64,000 nucleotides of DNA, taken from Saprospiraceae bacterium (GTDB lineage: Bacteria; Bacteroidota; Bacteroidia; Chitinophagales; Saprospiraceae). Positions 9,290 through 17,927 of this stretch are shown here, piece after piece; within the stretch, counting starts at the first letter, position 1, and each line of letters opens with the position of its first letter. The stretch is from positions 1-64,000 of the forward strand of contig JABDMH010000094.1 of the NCBI GenBank assembly GCA_013001595.1, written 5' to 3'. The position numbers were made by a program, and so were the translations under genes. The notes under the pieces are model-generated. The model had not been told where the DNA came from, made no database searches, and saw nothing but the letters and a program-made list of their open reading frames with translations.

Positions 9290-9769
9290 TTAATTGAGGT
9301 AGACGATCGATGCATTGAGGATGGTCGCAAAAGATACCCATAAAAAATAGGGCAACAGAAGAACTGTAGCCCACCTGTTTATCGGTCGCAAACGTCTCAT
9401 ACAAAGCCAAATCAAGATTAGGAGTGCTAGAATAATCACCAGCGCAGCTATGGGGCTTTGTGTGCCGAAAAAAACGACCGACCAAGTTGCGTTCAATATG
9501 AGTTGAGCAAGAAACAACATAATGGCGTTTTGGACGGGCTTGTTTTTCCAGCCGGCATCCCAAATCAATCCAGCGGAAATACCCATCAGGGCGTATAGTA
9601 CTGTCCAAACAGGTGCAAAGATCCAATTTGGAGGATTAAAACTGGGCTTCTCTAGATTTGCATACCAACTTTGTAAGCTCTCTTGTGTTGAAAGACCACT
9701 TATGAAGCCTACCATCAGGCATACAGAAATTCCGATCATTACTTTCGCCCAAATGTTCAATTTTATCAT
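9290..9769 (-). CDS. tspO: TspO/MBR family membrane protein
   Basis: The 159-residue protein is the normal TspO length with five hydrophobic helices. Family motifs are visible: SWYANLEKPSFNPPNWIFAPVWTVLY (the conserved W-Y-x-x-L-x-K-P-x-F-x-P-P ... P-V-W-T loop and helix 2), LMGISAGLIW, LNATWSVVFF in helix 3 to 4, and WVSFATILNASIVYLN at the end. TspO binds tetrapyrroles and is linked in bacteria to stress and porphyrin handling. It is in the inner membrane. It is followed upstream on the same strand by a GNAT gene, 56 bp away; a link between them is not evident. Confidence 0.92.
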   Translation of the reverse strand: MIKLNIWAKVMIGISVCLMVGFISGLSTQESLQSWYANLEKPSFNPPNWIFAPVWTVLYALMGISAGLIWDAGWKNKPVQNAIMLFLAQLILNATWSVVFFGTQSPIAALVIILALLILIWLCMRRLRPINRWATVLLLPYFLWVSFATILNASIVYLN

Positions 9770-9825
9770 AACCTATATTTGTTTTCACTTGCTGTTTTAC
9801 ATATATCCAAATTCCTAGCCTTTCA

Positions 9826-10332
9826 TCAACCCTCATATAGATAGATACGGTCCAAGCATCCTTCCTCATGATTAGGGACTAGTTCAACAAAGTTCATCCA
9901 TTTGTCGAGCACTTTCACTGAGGCTTCATTATCTGCATCAACGGATGCCATGACTTGTTTGGCCCTCAATTCTGACAATGCATATTGAAGCAAGTAAGGA
10001 GTAAGTTCAGAGGCTATGCCTTGATTCCAGGATGCAGGCAGAAGTCGGAATCCAATCTCTATCTCATTGCGGTCACGGCCTTGTACACAAGCAACTGTTC
10101 CGATGAATCGATCGGTTTCTTTGCTTTCCGCTGCCCAGATGAACCAGAGGTCGTCCGCACTATTTTGATTGGCCTCCGTGCAGGAACGGAAATCGCTAAT
10201 GGCCTCCTCACTTGACTGTGGTCCACCTACATAACGCATGACTACAGGATCGGTCTGTAATTCGACAAAAGCCAAAAGATCATCCTCAATGAGGTTTCTT
10301 ATCTTCAATCTATCTGTTTCGAAAATCAACAA
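9826..10332 (-). CDS. GNAT family N-acetyltransferase (RimJ/RimL type)
   Basis: The 168-residue protein opens with ETDRLKIRNLIEDDLLAFVEL, the usual start of RimJ/RimL-like GNAT enzymes, and carries RFIGTVACV, EIEIGFRLLPASWNQGIASE (motif A, acetyl-CoA binding region, with the Q/G-x-A pattern) and MASVDADNEASVKVLDKWMNFVE (motif B). It would transfer an acetyl group from acetyl-CoA to an amine; the acceptor is unknown. The frame has a TTG start; an in-frame stop lies just upstream and the next ATG would remove the first strand, so a non-ATG start is likely. It is divergent from the AI-2E permease gene, 37 bp away. Confidence 0.85.
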   Translation of the reverse strand: MLIFETDRLKIRNLIEDDLLAFVELQTDPVVMRYVGGPQSSEEAISDFRSCTEANQNSADDLWFIWAAESKETDRFIGTVACVQGRDRNEIEIGFRLLPASWNQGIASELTPYLLQYALSELRAKQVMASVDADNEASVKVLDKWMNFVELVPNHEEGCLDRIYLYEG

Positions 10333-10369
10333 TTCTCATCATTTTTGCATAGCAAAATTGACCAATTTT

Positions 10370-11410
10370 ATGACCACCAGAAATGTTCCTTCCTTTTTTT
10401 TCCTCTTGCTGGTATTTCTGATAACCGCAGCTTTCTTCGGGCTGATTATAGATTATCTGTTTTCGGTCTTTTGGGCAGTCGTGCTGTCTCTCCTATTCTA
10501 TCAGGCACAAAACCGGATTGCAGCACAGCTACCTGGTCGTAATAATCTGGCTGCTGGTCTAACCTTGACTCTGATTATCTTAATCGTAATCGTTCCATTT
10601 CTGCTTGTCTCGATGGCTATTGTCTCTCAGGGGATCTCGATCTATGAACAAATTGAAACCGATGAAATAAATATTCAGGGCCAACTAGAGTCCTTTAGAA
10701 GTCGAATACCTGCCATCGAAAGCTTTTTTCAGCGCTTTGATATTGATATCGATGAAATCAGGGAAAATATTAGCAAAGGCTTGACTTCCATCACGAAGAA
10801 CTTGGCAGGGAAACTACTAGGCATAACACAAAATATATTCTCATTCTTGGTTCTCTTTTTTCTCATGCTCTATATCTTATTTTTTTTCCTGCGTGATGGA
10901 AGGAAGATCGTTGATAAATTAGTTTGGGTGCTACCCATTGGTGATCAGAAGGAGTGGCAGCTACTGCATCGCTTTGATAGTGTGGCGCGAGCCACGGTAA
11001 AAGGAAGTCTGGTGGTGGCGATTCTTCAGGGTAGCATTGGAGGTCTTTTATTTTGGGTCGTTGGCATACCTGCACCTGCCCTCTGGGGAGTCCTGATGAC
11101 TTTCCTCTCACTTCTTCCATTGGGTAGTGGCATCGTATGGATTCCAGCCGCCATCATCTTTTTCATCCAGGCTGACTATGGCCGTAGTATCGTGGTGCTC
11201 GCTGTAGGCTCTCTAATTATTGGCCTATTGGATAATTTTCTTCGGCCGCGGCTTGTCGGGAATGACACGAAGATGCCAGATTACCTGATTCTCCTATCTA
11301 CGCTCGGAGGACTCAACTGGTTTGGAATCAGTGGTTTTGTTTTGGGTCCGATTATTGCCGCCTTCTTCATCACTTGCTGGGAAATGCTGGGAAAGGAGTT
11401 TGGAGAATGA
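10370..11410 (+). CDS. AI-2E family (PerM-like) inner-membrane transporter
   Basis: I set the start at the ATG at 10370 (MTTRNVPSFFF), because the longer frame runs back across the divergent GNAT gene and adds a polar, non-family leader. The 346-residue protein has about eight membrane helices, with two N-terminal helices, one after a helical soluble part (SQGISIYEQIETDEIN...FDIDIDEIRENI), and a conserved C-terminal set: ATVKGSLVVAILQGSIGGLLFWVVGIPAPALWGVLMTFLSLLPLGSG, then PRLVGNDTKMPDYLILLSTLGGLNWFGISGFVLGPIIAAFF. These are signatures of PF01594. Members export or exchange small solutes or Na+; the specific substrate is not predictable. Confidence 0.88.
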   Translation: MTTRNVPSFFFLLLVFLITAAFFGLIIDYLFSVFWAVVLSLLFYQAQNRIAAQLPGRNNLAAGLTLTLIILIVIVPFLLVSMAIVSQGISIYEQIETDEINIQGQLESFRSRIPAIESFFQRFDIDIDEIRENISKGLTSITKNLAGKLLGITQNIFSFLVLFFLMLYILFFFLRDGRKIVDKLVWVLPIGDQKEWQLLHRFDSVARATVKGSLVVAILQGSIGGLLFWVVGIPAPALWGVLMTFLSLLPLGSGIVWIPAAIIFFIQADYGRSIVVLAVGSLIIGLLDNFLRPRLVGNDTKMPDYLILLSTLGGLNWFGISGFVLGPIIAAFFITCWEMLGKEFGE

Positions 11411-11419
11411 AGTAAGGTC

Positions 11420-13438
11420 TCAATCCAAAGCTCTTCTGCCAAACCTCGTGATCACCATCAAAAATATGGCAACTGAAATAGCTAGGAGTAGTAAACTGAT
11501 CAACCATCCGCCCCCCAAGTATGTGGACAGCCCTGCACAGAGGAGGCTGATACCTCCTACGATCAAGGCATAGGGAAGCTGTGTGCGTACATGATCAATG
11601 TGATTGCAATCGGATGCCAATGACGATAAAATCGTAGTATCTGAGATCGGACTGCAATGATCACCAAGTACTGATGCCCCCATTACTATGGAAATTACGT
11701 TTAGTAAAATCTCCAAGCTGATGCCTTCACTCAGTCCCGACAATTGACATATCGCCCAGGAGGTAGGTATCACAATGGGATATAAAATGGCCATGGTACT
11801 CCAACTGGATCCAGTGGAAAATGCAATCAAAGCTGCTAGCACAAATACCAGCATGGGAAGTAAATATGGGTTGATGGCGTTTTCAAGCGCCGAGCTAAGA
11901 AAGGTGGCTGTTTGTAGCTCTTCGGTCGTATGAGCGAGGGCCCATGCCAAGGTCAAAATTATTAATGCGGGCATCATTGTCTTAAATCCAGTAACCATCG
12001 TATGCATGGTGTGTGTAACGTTCATGATCTTCCGATAAAGTGTAATCACGATACCACAAACCAAACCGATCAACGATGCCCATAGCAGTGCGACGTATGA
12101 ATCTGCAGATCCAATCAGGATACCCAATTTGCGGAAAAAGCCAATTTGTTCGCTCCCTTGCAGTACATGCATGTTTTGCCAGGTGGCATTCCAAGTAGCT
12201 GCATATTGATCTGAAGTGAGCTCAGATAGCTCTTGTTGTACAGATTCCATACCCGTACTTACTAGGCCAACAATAGTCATGAAAATTACTGACAAAACGG
12301 GATAAACAGCATGCTGCCAGGCCATAGGAGCGTTGGCCACTGGTCTGAGATCCTCCATGTCTGGTTCATCTTCAGATACTGTCATTGCACTAGATACTTG
12401 TCCTGTTTTTCTGGCTCGCTTTTCAGCGGCCATCATGGGTCCAAAGTCTTTACCAACGTAGATCAACAAGAGGATAAATGCCAGCGTAAGTAAAGGATAA
12501 AAAGAATACTTAAGCGAAGCAATGAAGATTGCATATGGGGTCATATCAAAACTGAAATCCTGAATTTGTGCAATCCCGCCATCGATATACCCCAATTCTG
12601 CACCAATCCAAGTCGTAATAAAAGCAATCGAGGCCACAGGTGCAGCTGTGCTATCTACCAGATAAGCAAGTTTCTCCCGAGAAATGGAAAAACGATCCGT
12701 TACTGAGCGCATCGTATTGCCGACAATCAAAGTATTCGCATAGTCATCAAAGAAGATGGCAACACCCAATAACCAAGTAATGAATTGTGCACTTCGAGCT
12801 GTTTTGGCAAAACGCGATAACGATGTCACCACTCCTGCCATCCCACCATTACGGCTAATGATTGCCACCATCCCACCAATTAGCAGAGAAAATATAATCA
12901 CACTCAGGTGCCCCGCATCATTCAGTGCATGGATGACATACTTTTCGACCACCTGCAAAAACGACATAATGAAGTAGTAAAATGAATCAAGCCTCATACC
13001 CCCGACAATAAATGCTCCAGTCCAAATGCCAGCAAATAGAGAAATGGATACTTCTTTTAGTATTAGTGCAAGAAGAATCGCCACAAGCGGTGGCAAGATT
13101 GAATACCACAAGGGAATCCGCAACAGCCGTGCACTGCCATCCTTTCTGCGTGAAACATGAAACAATAAGAGTTTGTCAGTTGTGGCATGATCTATCGACA
13201 CTAATGTGCCTTTAGGGGTCGGAGCAAACTGCCATGTGGCTACGCCATCAGTAACCATCAGATCCTGTTTTTGCCCATCCACATGTACTGAGGTGCTGCT
13301 ACCTCCATCTCCTACTGAGAGTATAAAAACTTGACCTTGATCATCATATCTCAGGACCTCTTGGATATCAGACTGGCTGTAGCTGGGATCTATGAAAAAC
13401 ACTAAAGTAATCCACACAATAAATGTCTTCCATAGCAT
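11420..13438 (-). CDS. NhaC-family Na+/H+ antiporter with an exported N-terminal domain
   Basis: The C-terminal ~560 residues form an NhaC-type antiporter with many helices and typical segments such as FAGIWTGAFIVGG, GHLSVIIFSLLIGGMVAIISRNGGMAG, GVAIFFDDYANTLIVGNTMRSVTD, KLAYLVDSTAAPVASIAFITTWIGAE, SWSTMAILYPIVIP and VLGDHCSPISDTTILSS. The paired Asp in FFDDYAN and the DHCSPISDTT motif are conserved ion-path features. Unusually, it begins with a signal-like helix (residues 4-21) and about 90 soluble residues rich in beta-strand (GQVFILSVGDGGSSTSVHVDG) before the first antiporter helix. It converges on the AI-2E permease gene, 9 bp apart. It would exchange Na+ (or an organic substrate) for protons. 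Confidence 0.85.
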   Translation of the reverse strand: MLWKTFIVWITLVFFIDPSYSQSDIQEVLRYDDQGQVFILSVGDGGSSTSVHVDGQKQDLMVTDGVATWQFAPTPKGTLVSIDHATTDKLLLFHVSRRKDGSARLLRIPLWYSILPPLVAILLALILKEVSISLFAGIWTGAFIVGGMRLDSFYYFIMSFLQVVEKYVIHALNDAGHLSVIIFSLLIGGMVAIISRNGGMAGVVTSLSRFAKTARSAQFITWLLGVAIFFDDYANTLIVGNTMRSVTDRFSISREKLAYLVDSTAAPVASIAFITTWIGAELGYIDGGIAQIQDFSFDMTPYAIFIASLKYSFYPLLTLAFILLLIYVGKDFGPMMAAEKRARKTGQVSSAMTVSEDEPDMEDLRPVANAPMAWQHAVYPVLSVIFMTIVGLVSTGMESVQQELSELTSDQYAATWNATWQNMHVLQGSEQIGFFRKLGILIGSADSYVALLWASLIGLVCGIVITLYRKIMNVTHTMHTMVTGFKTMMPALIILTLAWALAHTTEELQTATFLSSALENAINPYLLPMLVFVLAALIAFSTGSSWSTMAILYPIVIPTSWAICQLSGLSEGISLEILLNVISIVMGASVLGDHCSPISDTTILSSLASDCNHIDHVRTQLPYALIVGGISLLCAGLSTYLGGGWLISLLLLAISVAIFLMVITRFGRRALD

Positions 13439-13501
13439 ATATTCAGATATCTTTCGTTATGATCAAGAAACAAATTATTTCCAGCATAACCACCCGATTG
13501 T

Positions 13502-15736
13502 ATGAAAAGATTTTGCCTGCTGATTTGTAACCTTGCAGTCATATATTGTTCGGTATTCAGCCAACAAGTTCAGCGATGGCAGATTCCCATCACGCATAGT
13601 GATCACGAACTTGACCATGCTTTAGTCGGTGGTTTAAATGCTCCCCAATTTTCGACTATAGATCTAAACAGGGACTCGCTAGTAGATCTATTTATTTTTG
13701 ATCGAAGTGGCCATAAGGTACTTACCTTCATTAGAAATGATGTTGGGAGTATTGATGCTTTGTCATATGCACCAAGTTATCAGACATCGTTTCCGGAGAT
13801 GAGGGAATGGGCTTTGATTCGTGACTTTAACCGTGATTCTATTCCCGATATATTTACATTCGCCACCAATGGCATACCCGGTATAGATGTATATCGAGGA
13901 ATATCTGCAGAAACAGGATATGGTTTTGAAAAGGTGTTTTTTGATAATCCACTTCAGGTGCTGGGTTATCCTACTTCTAGTGGTGCAATTGCTAATATAT
14001 ATGTGTCAACTATTGACATACCTGATATTGCAGATTTAGATGGTGATGGTGATCTTGACATCCTCAGTTTCCAATCAGACGGGACCAAGATTCACTACTA
14101 TCGTAATATGCAAGAGGAACGTGGATTGGATCCTGATAGTCTGATTTATGTTTTACAAGACAAATGTTGGGGAAAAGTCGTTGAGAGTTTCAACACAAAT
14201 GATGTGATCATCTCTTCCGATTCTACTACTTGTCCAACGGTAGTGATGACAAAGAGAGCACACAGTGGATCTACCATCGCATCTTTTGATCCTGACAAAG
14301 ATGGTCTTCAAGACATTCTGCTAGGAGATTTTACCTATGAGACCTTATTGTTTCTGCAAAACAAAGGCAGCAAAGAAAATGCCTTTATTGTAGATCAAGA
14401 GCAGATGTATCCTTCGTATGATCGTCCAGTTTCAATCCCCTTTTTTCCCGCAGCTTATATGGGAGATTACGATGGTGACGGTTTCAAGGACTTTATTGCC
14501 AGTCCTAATCAAGTTGACGCACGGCAAAACGTTGCTGTATCCTGGTACTATGAGGCAATTGATGATGGATCTTTTATCCGATACCGATTTCTTGATTCCG
14601 CTTTTCTCGTATCAGAAATGCTCGACTTTGGTTTGGATGCAGCACCAATGTTTATTGATTACAACGCGGACGGAATGAAGGATCTGGTGGTTGCTAGTCG
14701 ATTTCACGCAGACTTTGATCCTGACCATCCCTCACAGCTTTTCCTTTATCTAAATACTGGTTCTAAGTCTGCCCCTTCTTTCACTTTGATTGATAGCAAT
14801 TGGCTGGATATGCCTGGTAACATCGATGAAGCTGACATGCTTTATCCGACTTGTGCTGATATGGATGGAGATGGTGATGATGATCTGATCATTGGCAACA
14901 AACGTGGTAAGCTAACCTATGTAGAGAACGTGGGCATTGCTGATGGCCCTTTTGAAATAGGCAGTATAGTCCATCCATGGTTTGACATCGACGTTGGATT
15001 CAGCAGTGCACCAGCGGTTGCGGATGTGGATGGCAATGGCATCTTGGACTTACTCATTGGTGAAGAGCGAGGAAACATCAACTTATTTCGGAACATCGGG
15101 ACCGTCAACAATCCTCAGTTTGATATTGACGGGAGCTCTGTCACCAATGATGAAGATTTTGGACAGATAGATGCGCGTCAAAATCTAGCGGTGTTTGGTC
15201 TGGCTAGTCCGACTACCTTCGTCAGCAACGATTCCCTTTTTCTACTTGTTGGAAGTGCTATTGGCAACTTCCTCACCTACCACCTGGCTGGGAACTATGA
15301 GAACGGTAGTACATTAAGTCCGCTCGAACATGCCATTGGGTCTATTGCTGAAGGCGAGCGCTCTAAGATGGCAATTGCAGATCTTGACGAAAATGGATAC
15401 TTCGATGTGATGGTTGGCAATGGCCGCGGTGGTCTTGGTCTGTTTCGCAGTAACTTCCGTTCAGAAGCTATTGTACCTATCGCATCCTACCAAGATCTAG
15501 AACTTGATGCCGCGGTGTATCCCATCCCTACGGCGGATCAACTCAACGTTCAAATAGATCTCAGCGGCACCCGTCACATTAGGGTCTTATCGACATCTGG
15601 TGCCACCCTTGCTGAATGGACTGGCGAAGAGCGTATGAAGACATTTGATGTCAATGGTTTTGCCAATGGTGTATATTATATCTGGGCAAAGTTAGGACGC
15701 CAGACCTGTCTTAGATCCTGGATAAAGGCAGAATAG
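13502..15736 (+). CDS. VCBS/FG-GAP repeat protein with T9SS sorting domain
   Basis: After a signal peptide (MKRFCLLICNLAVIYCSVFS) the 744-residue protein has at least nine calcium-binding-loop-like motifs of the VCBS/FG-GAP type: DLNRDSLVD, DFNRDSIPD, DLDGDGDLD, DPDKDGLQD, DYDGDGFKD, DYNADGMKD, DMDGDGDDD, DVDGNGILD and DLDENGYFD, spaced about 50-90 residues as in a seven-bladed integrin-like propeller. The C-terminal 75 residues (AVYPIPTADQLNV... NGVYYIWAKLGRQTCLRSWIKAE) are a T9SS type A sorting domain. It is thus a secreted or surface-held propeller, probably for adhesion or carbohydrate contact; no catalytic motif is seen. It is transcribed away from the antiporter. Confidence 0.88.
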   Translation: MKRFCLLICNLAVIYCSVFSQQVQRWQIPITHSDHELDHALVGGLNAPQFSTIDLNRDSLVDLFIFDRSGHKVLTFIRNDVGSIDALSYAPSYQTSFPEMREWALIRDFNRDSIPDIFTFATNGIPGIDVYRGISAETGYGFEKVFFDNPLQVLGYPTSSGAIANIYVSTIDIPDIADLDGDGDLDILSFQSDGTKIHYYRNMQEERGLDPDSLIYVLQDKCWGKVVESFNTNDVIISSDSTTCPTVVMTKRAHSGSTIASFDPDKDGLQDILLGDFTYETLLFLQNKGSKENAFIVDQEQMYPSYDRPVSIPFFPAAYMGDYDGDGFKDFIASPNQVDARQNVAVSWYYEAIDDGSFIRYRFLDSAFLVSEMLDFGLDAAPMFIDYNADGMKDLVVASRFHADFDPDHPSQLFLYLNTGSKSAPSFTLIDSNWLDMPGNIDEADMLYPTCADMDGDGDDDLIIGNKRGKLTYVENVGIADGPFEIGSIVHPWFDIDVGFSSAPAVADVDGNGILDLLIGEERGNINLFRNIGTVNNPQFDIDGSSVTNDEDFGQIDARQNLAVFGLASPTTFVSNDSLFLLVGSAIGNFLTYHLAGNYENGSTLSPLEHAIGSIAEGERSKMAIADLDENGYFDVMVGNGRGGLGLFRSNFRSEAIVPIASYQDLELDAAVYPIPTADQLNVQIDLSGTRHIRVLSTSGATLAEWTGEERMKTFDVNGFANGVYYIWAKLGRQTCLRSWIKAE

Positions 15737-15745
15737 TAATGTGCT

Positions 15746-15783
15746 GTAGATAGTTGCCAGTGTACCGTCTGGCAAATAACTAC
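15746..15783 (+). terminator. Stem-loop after the VCBS protein gene
   Basis: Ten bases past the stop codon, GTAGATAGTTGCCAG (15746-15760) pairs with CTGGCAAATAACTAC (15769-15783) at 12 of 15 positions with an 8-base loop, and TTGCCAG/CTGGCAA is perfect. A T-rich stretch follows only later, so this may be a terminator or an RNA-stabilising hairpin. Confidence 0.5.
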
Positions 15784-16063
15784 ACAGTTTGGCGTCTTCT
15801 TTTGCACCAACTCTTCATCACCAGAATCCTTACGTAGCACAGGCTATGCTCGGTTTTGTTTCTTCAACCTGCACAAAATAACTACCCCAACTATACATTT
15901 ACTTACAAGACGACACACTAGTCAACATCCATCACCATTCAGAGAAATTCCCCTTCATTAACCAAAGCTATACTCTTGTTCCCAATTCCGGGCATCAAAT
16001 TGGCAGCAGTCAAATTCTTAATGTCATAATTCCCCATCTCATTGATTAAATAAAATTGGACTA
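15784..16063. other. Intergenic region between VCBS gene and first sulfatase
   Basis: The two flanking genes converge here. A short minus-strand frame overlapping the sulfatase end reads plausibly as protein near 15940-16030 but has no start of its own and no family I recognise. Otherwise nothing is seen. Confidence 0.35.
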
Positions 16064-17488
16064 CTATAAATTTTGTCTCTCTTTGGAGAAAAGTTTCGTA
16101 CTTGCCCCCCCCGGAAGGGTATTTTTCCAACCTCGAATTTGCTCGATCAAATTACTAACGGTGAAGGTGTTCTCCTCTTTTAGGTCATTTTCCTCGTATA
16201 CATCCTGAGTAATATCATAGAGCTCTACATAGCTCAAATCTCTATTGGCAACCAGTTTCCAGTTTTCATCGACAACAGCATATGAGACCCAGTGGTCAGG
16301 TTTTCTCTCATTGATGGGCCAATTACCGCCCATTTTCCAGAATAGCGGTTTAGTCCGAGATGGATAAGGATTGCCTTTCAAGGTGGAAACCTGACTGACG
16401 CCATCAGGCTTATAAGTCCCGGGAAGTTCTACTTCCGCAATTTCGCAGAAGGTAGGTAATAAATCCACTGCCGACAGCAATGAAACAGTATCGATGGCTC
16501 CTGCTTTGATTTTTCCCGGCCACCGTGCAATGAAGGGAACACCTATCCCACCTTCAAAAAGTGCTGCTTTGTAGCCTCTTCTCCCTCCAGTGGTGCCTTT
16601 AGAGCCCGCAATATTGTAACCTACTCCTGTAGCGGTATCATGATACGTTTTCAGTTGAGCAGTACCAACTGCTCTGGCCGGTCCATTATCTGAACTAAAA
16701 ATCACAACGGTATTATCTACCAAATTCATTCGATCCAAAGTATCCAGCACCCGACCGATGCGATGATCAGCGTGCGACAACACTGACGCGTAGATATTGT
16801 CAGTTTCCTCCAAATCACGAAATGCCCATTGATACTTCGGGATAACATGATGCGGGGTGTGTGGTTCATGTACCCATAGGTTGATAAAGAATGGTTTGTT
16901 TTCCCTTTGAGATTCTTCGATAAAGGCGACTGCATTTTCTGCATCCTTATAGAATGGCATTTGTTCTCCAGAGCAGTTAAATGCGCCATAGACGTCATAC
17001 CCATATTTGGCCGGTGTAGGAGAGTCTGAGATCATGTCATTTGAAAGATGCCATTTACCAAAGTGGGCTGTCGCATATCCGTTTTGCTGAAGTAGTCGAG
17101 GTAACAGCGTAACTTCATAATCTAGCCAATCCGGCATGTTTCGCCGCGCGTTTTGCGGCACCCATGCAAAATGCCCATCAATATTGTATCTAGCTGGAAA
17201 TTGGCCCGTCATCACAGCTGTTCGGCTGGGAGAACATACACCACTTGCCACCGTAAACCTCTGAAAATCTGTTCCTTCCGCCACCAGTCGATCAATATTA
17301 GGGGTCTTGACATAAGGATGTCCATGAGCACTTATATCACCCCAACCCCAATCGTCTGCAAAGATGAAGAGAATATTGGTCTTTGTCTGCTCCCCTTTTT
17401 TATTCGGTGGACTGCTAACATCTTCTACACAACCTAGAAAACCAAGAACAATGATGTTCGAAATAATAATCCTGAATATTCTCTTCAT
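16064..17488 (-). CDS. Type I formylglycine-dependent sulfatase (lipoprotein)
   Basis: This 474-residue enzyme begins with a lipoprotein signal ending LGFLGC (Cys20). Metal-binding Asp45-Asp46 lie in FIFADDWGWGD; the formylglycine motif is C85-S-P-S-R; K145 and H147 occur in HFGKWHLS; and D267-N268 lie in FSSDNGPA. All hallmarks of family S1 sulfatases are therefore intact. It would hydrolyse sulfate esters from a polysaccharide or oligosaccharide in the periplasm or at the surface. The Cys must be converted to formylglycine by a maturase not present in this window. It lies at the 3' end of the minus-strand polysaccharide block. The S1 subfamily (possibly S1_16-like) is not certain. Confidence 0.92.
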   Translation of the reverse strand: MKRIFRIIISNIIVLGFLGCVEDVSSPPNKKGEQTKTNILFIFADDWGWGDISAHGHPYVKTPNIDRLVAEGTDFQRFTVASGVCSPSRTAVMTGQFPARYNIDGHFAWVPQNARRNMPDWLDYEVTLLPRLLQQNGYATAHFGKWHLSNDMISDSPTPAKYGYDVYGAFNCSGEQMPFYKDAENAVAFIEESQRENKPFFINLWVHEPHTPHHVIPKYQWAFRDLEETDNIYASVLSHADHRIGRVLDTLDRMNLVDNTVVIFSSDNGPARAVGTAQLKTYHDTATGVGYNIAGSKGTTGGRRGYKAALFEGGIGVPFIARWPGKIKAGAIDTVSLLSAVDLLPTFCEIAEVELPGTYKPDGVSQVSTLKGNPYPSRTKPLFWKMGGNWPINERKPDHWVSYAVVDENWKLVANRDLSYVELYDITQDVYEENDLKEENTFTVSNLIEQIRGWKNTLPGGASTKLFSKERQNL

Positions 17489-17501
17489 CTGTGATTAAGT
17501 T

Positions 17502-17773
17502 TCACTTTTTATTTGCTTTTGCTCCTTCCATGTCCATCAGTTGATCCAAGTTAGTCTTCACTTGATCCTGCGGCATAGCTGAAAGATCTACAATTCTCTG
17601 CGAGATTGTTGGACTTCACTCCAATCTGCTTTCCAATCACGAAGCCCTGGGTTGTTGTTCTCATCCTGAGCGTCAGCCAAGAAAGCGTTCTAGTGATTAT
17701 ACTGAACCCCACGACAATTGCCTTTCCGACTATTAACAGAATTGAAATCCACCTCAATGAAGCAAAATTTAAA
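17502..17773 (-). pseudogene. 3' relic of an unidentified gene, frameshifted
   Basis: On the minus strand a protein-like stretch runs EVDFNSVNSRKGNCRGVQYNH, a stop, NAFLADAQDENNNPGLRDWK, ADWSEVQQSRRE, then shifts frame by one base at about 17590 and continues VDLSAMPQDQVKTNLDQL to an end at 17502 (MDMEGAKANKK). Composition and the smooth sense across the stop and shift show a decayed C-terminus. I do not recognise the family. It sits just upstream of the intact sulfatase and downstream of the GH29 pseudogene. Confidence 0.6.
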
Positions 17774-17927
17774 CTAAAATTTGGATCTTCGATTTATTCA
17801 TTGTTGCCTTCCGATTGACAGGTTCTCCTGTTCCTCCTCTTCTTCATTATGTCAACAGCCTGCTTTACTGTTATCGACCAACTTTTATCGATATAAATCG
17901 ATCAGATCATTTTTTTGCATTTGATAT

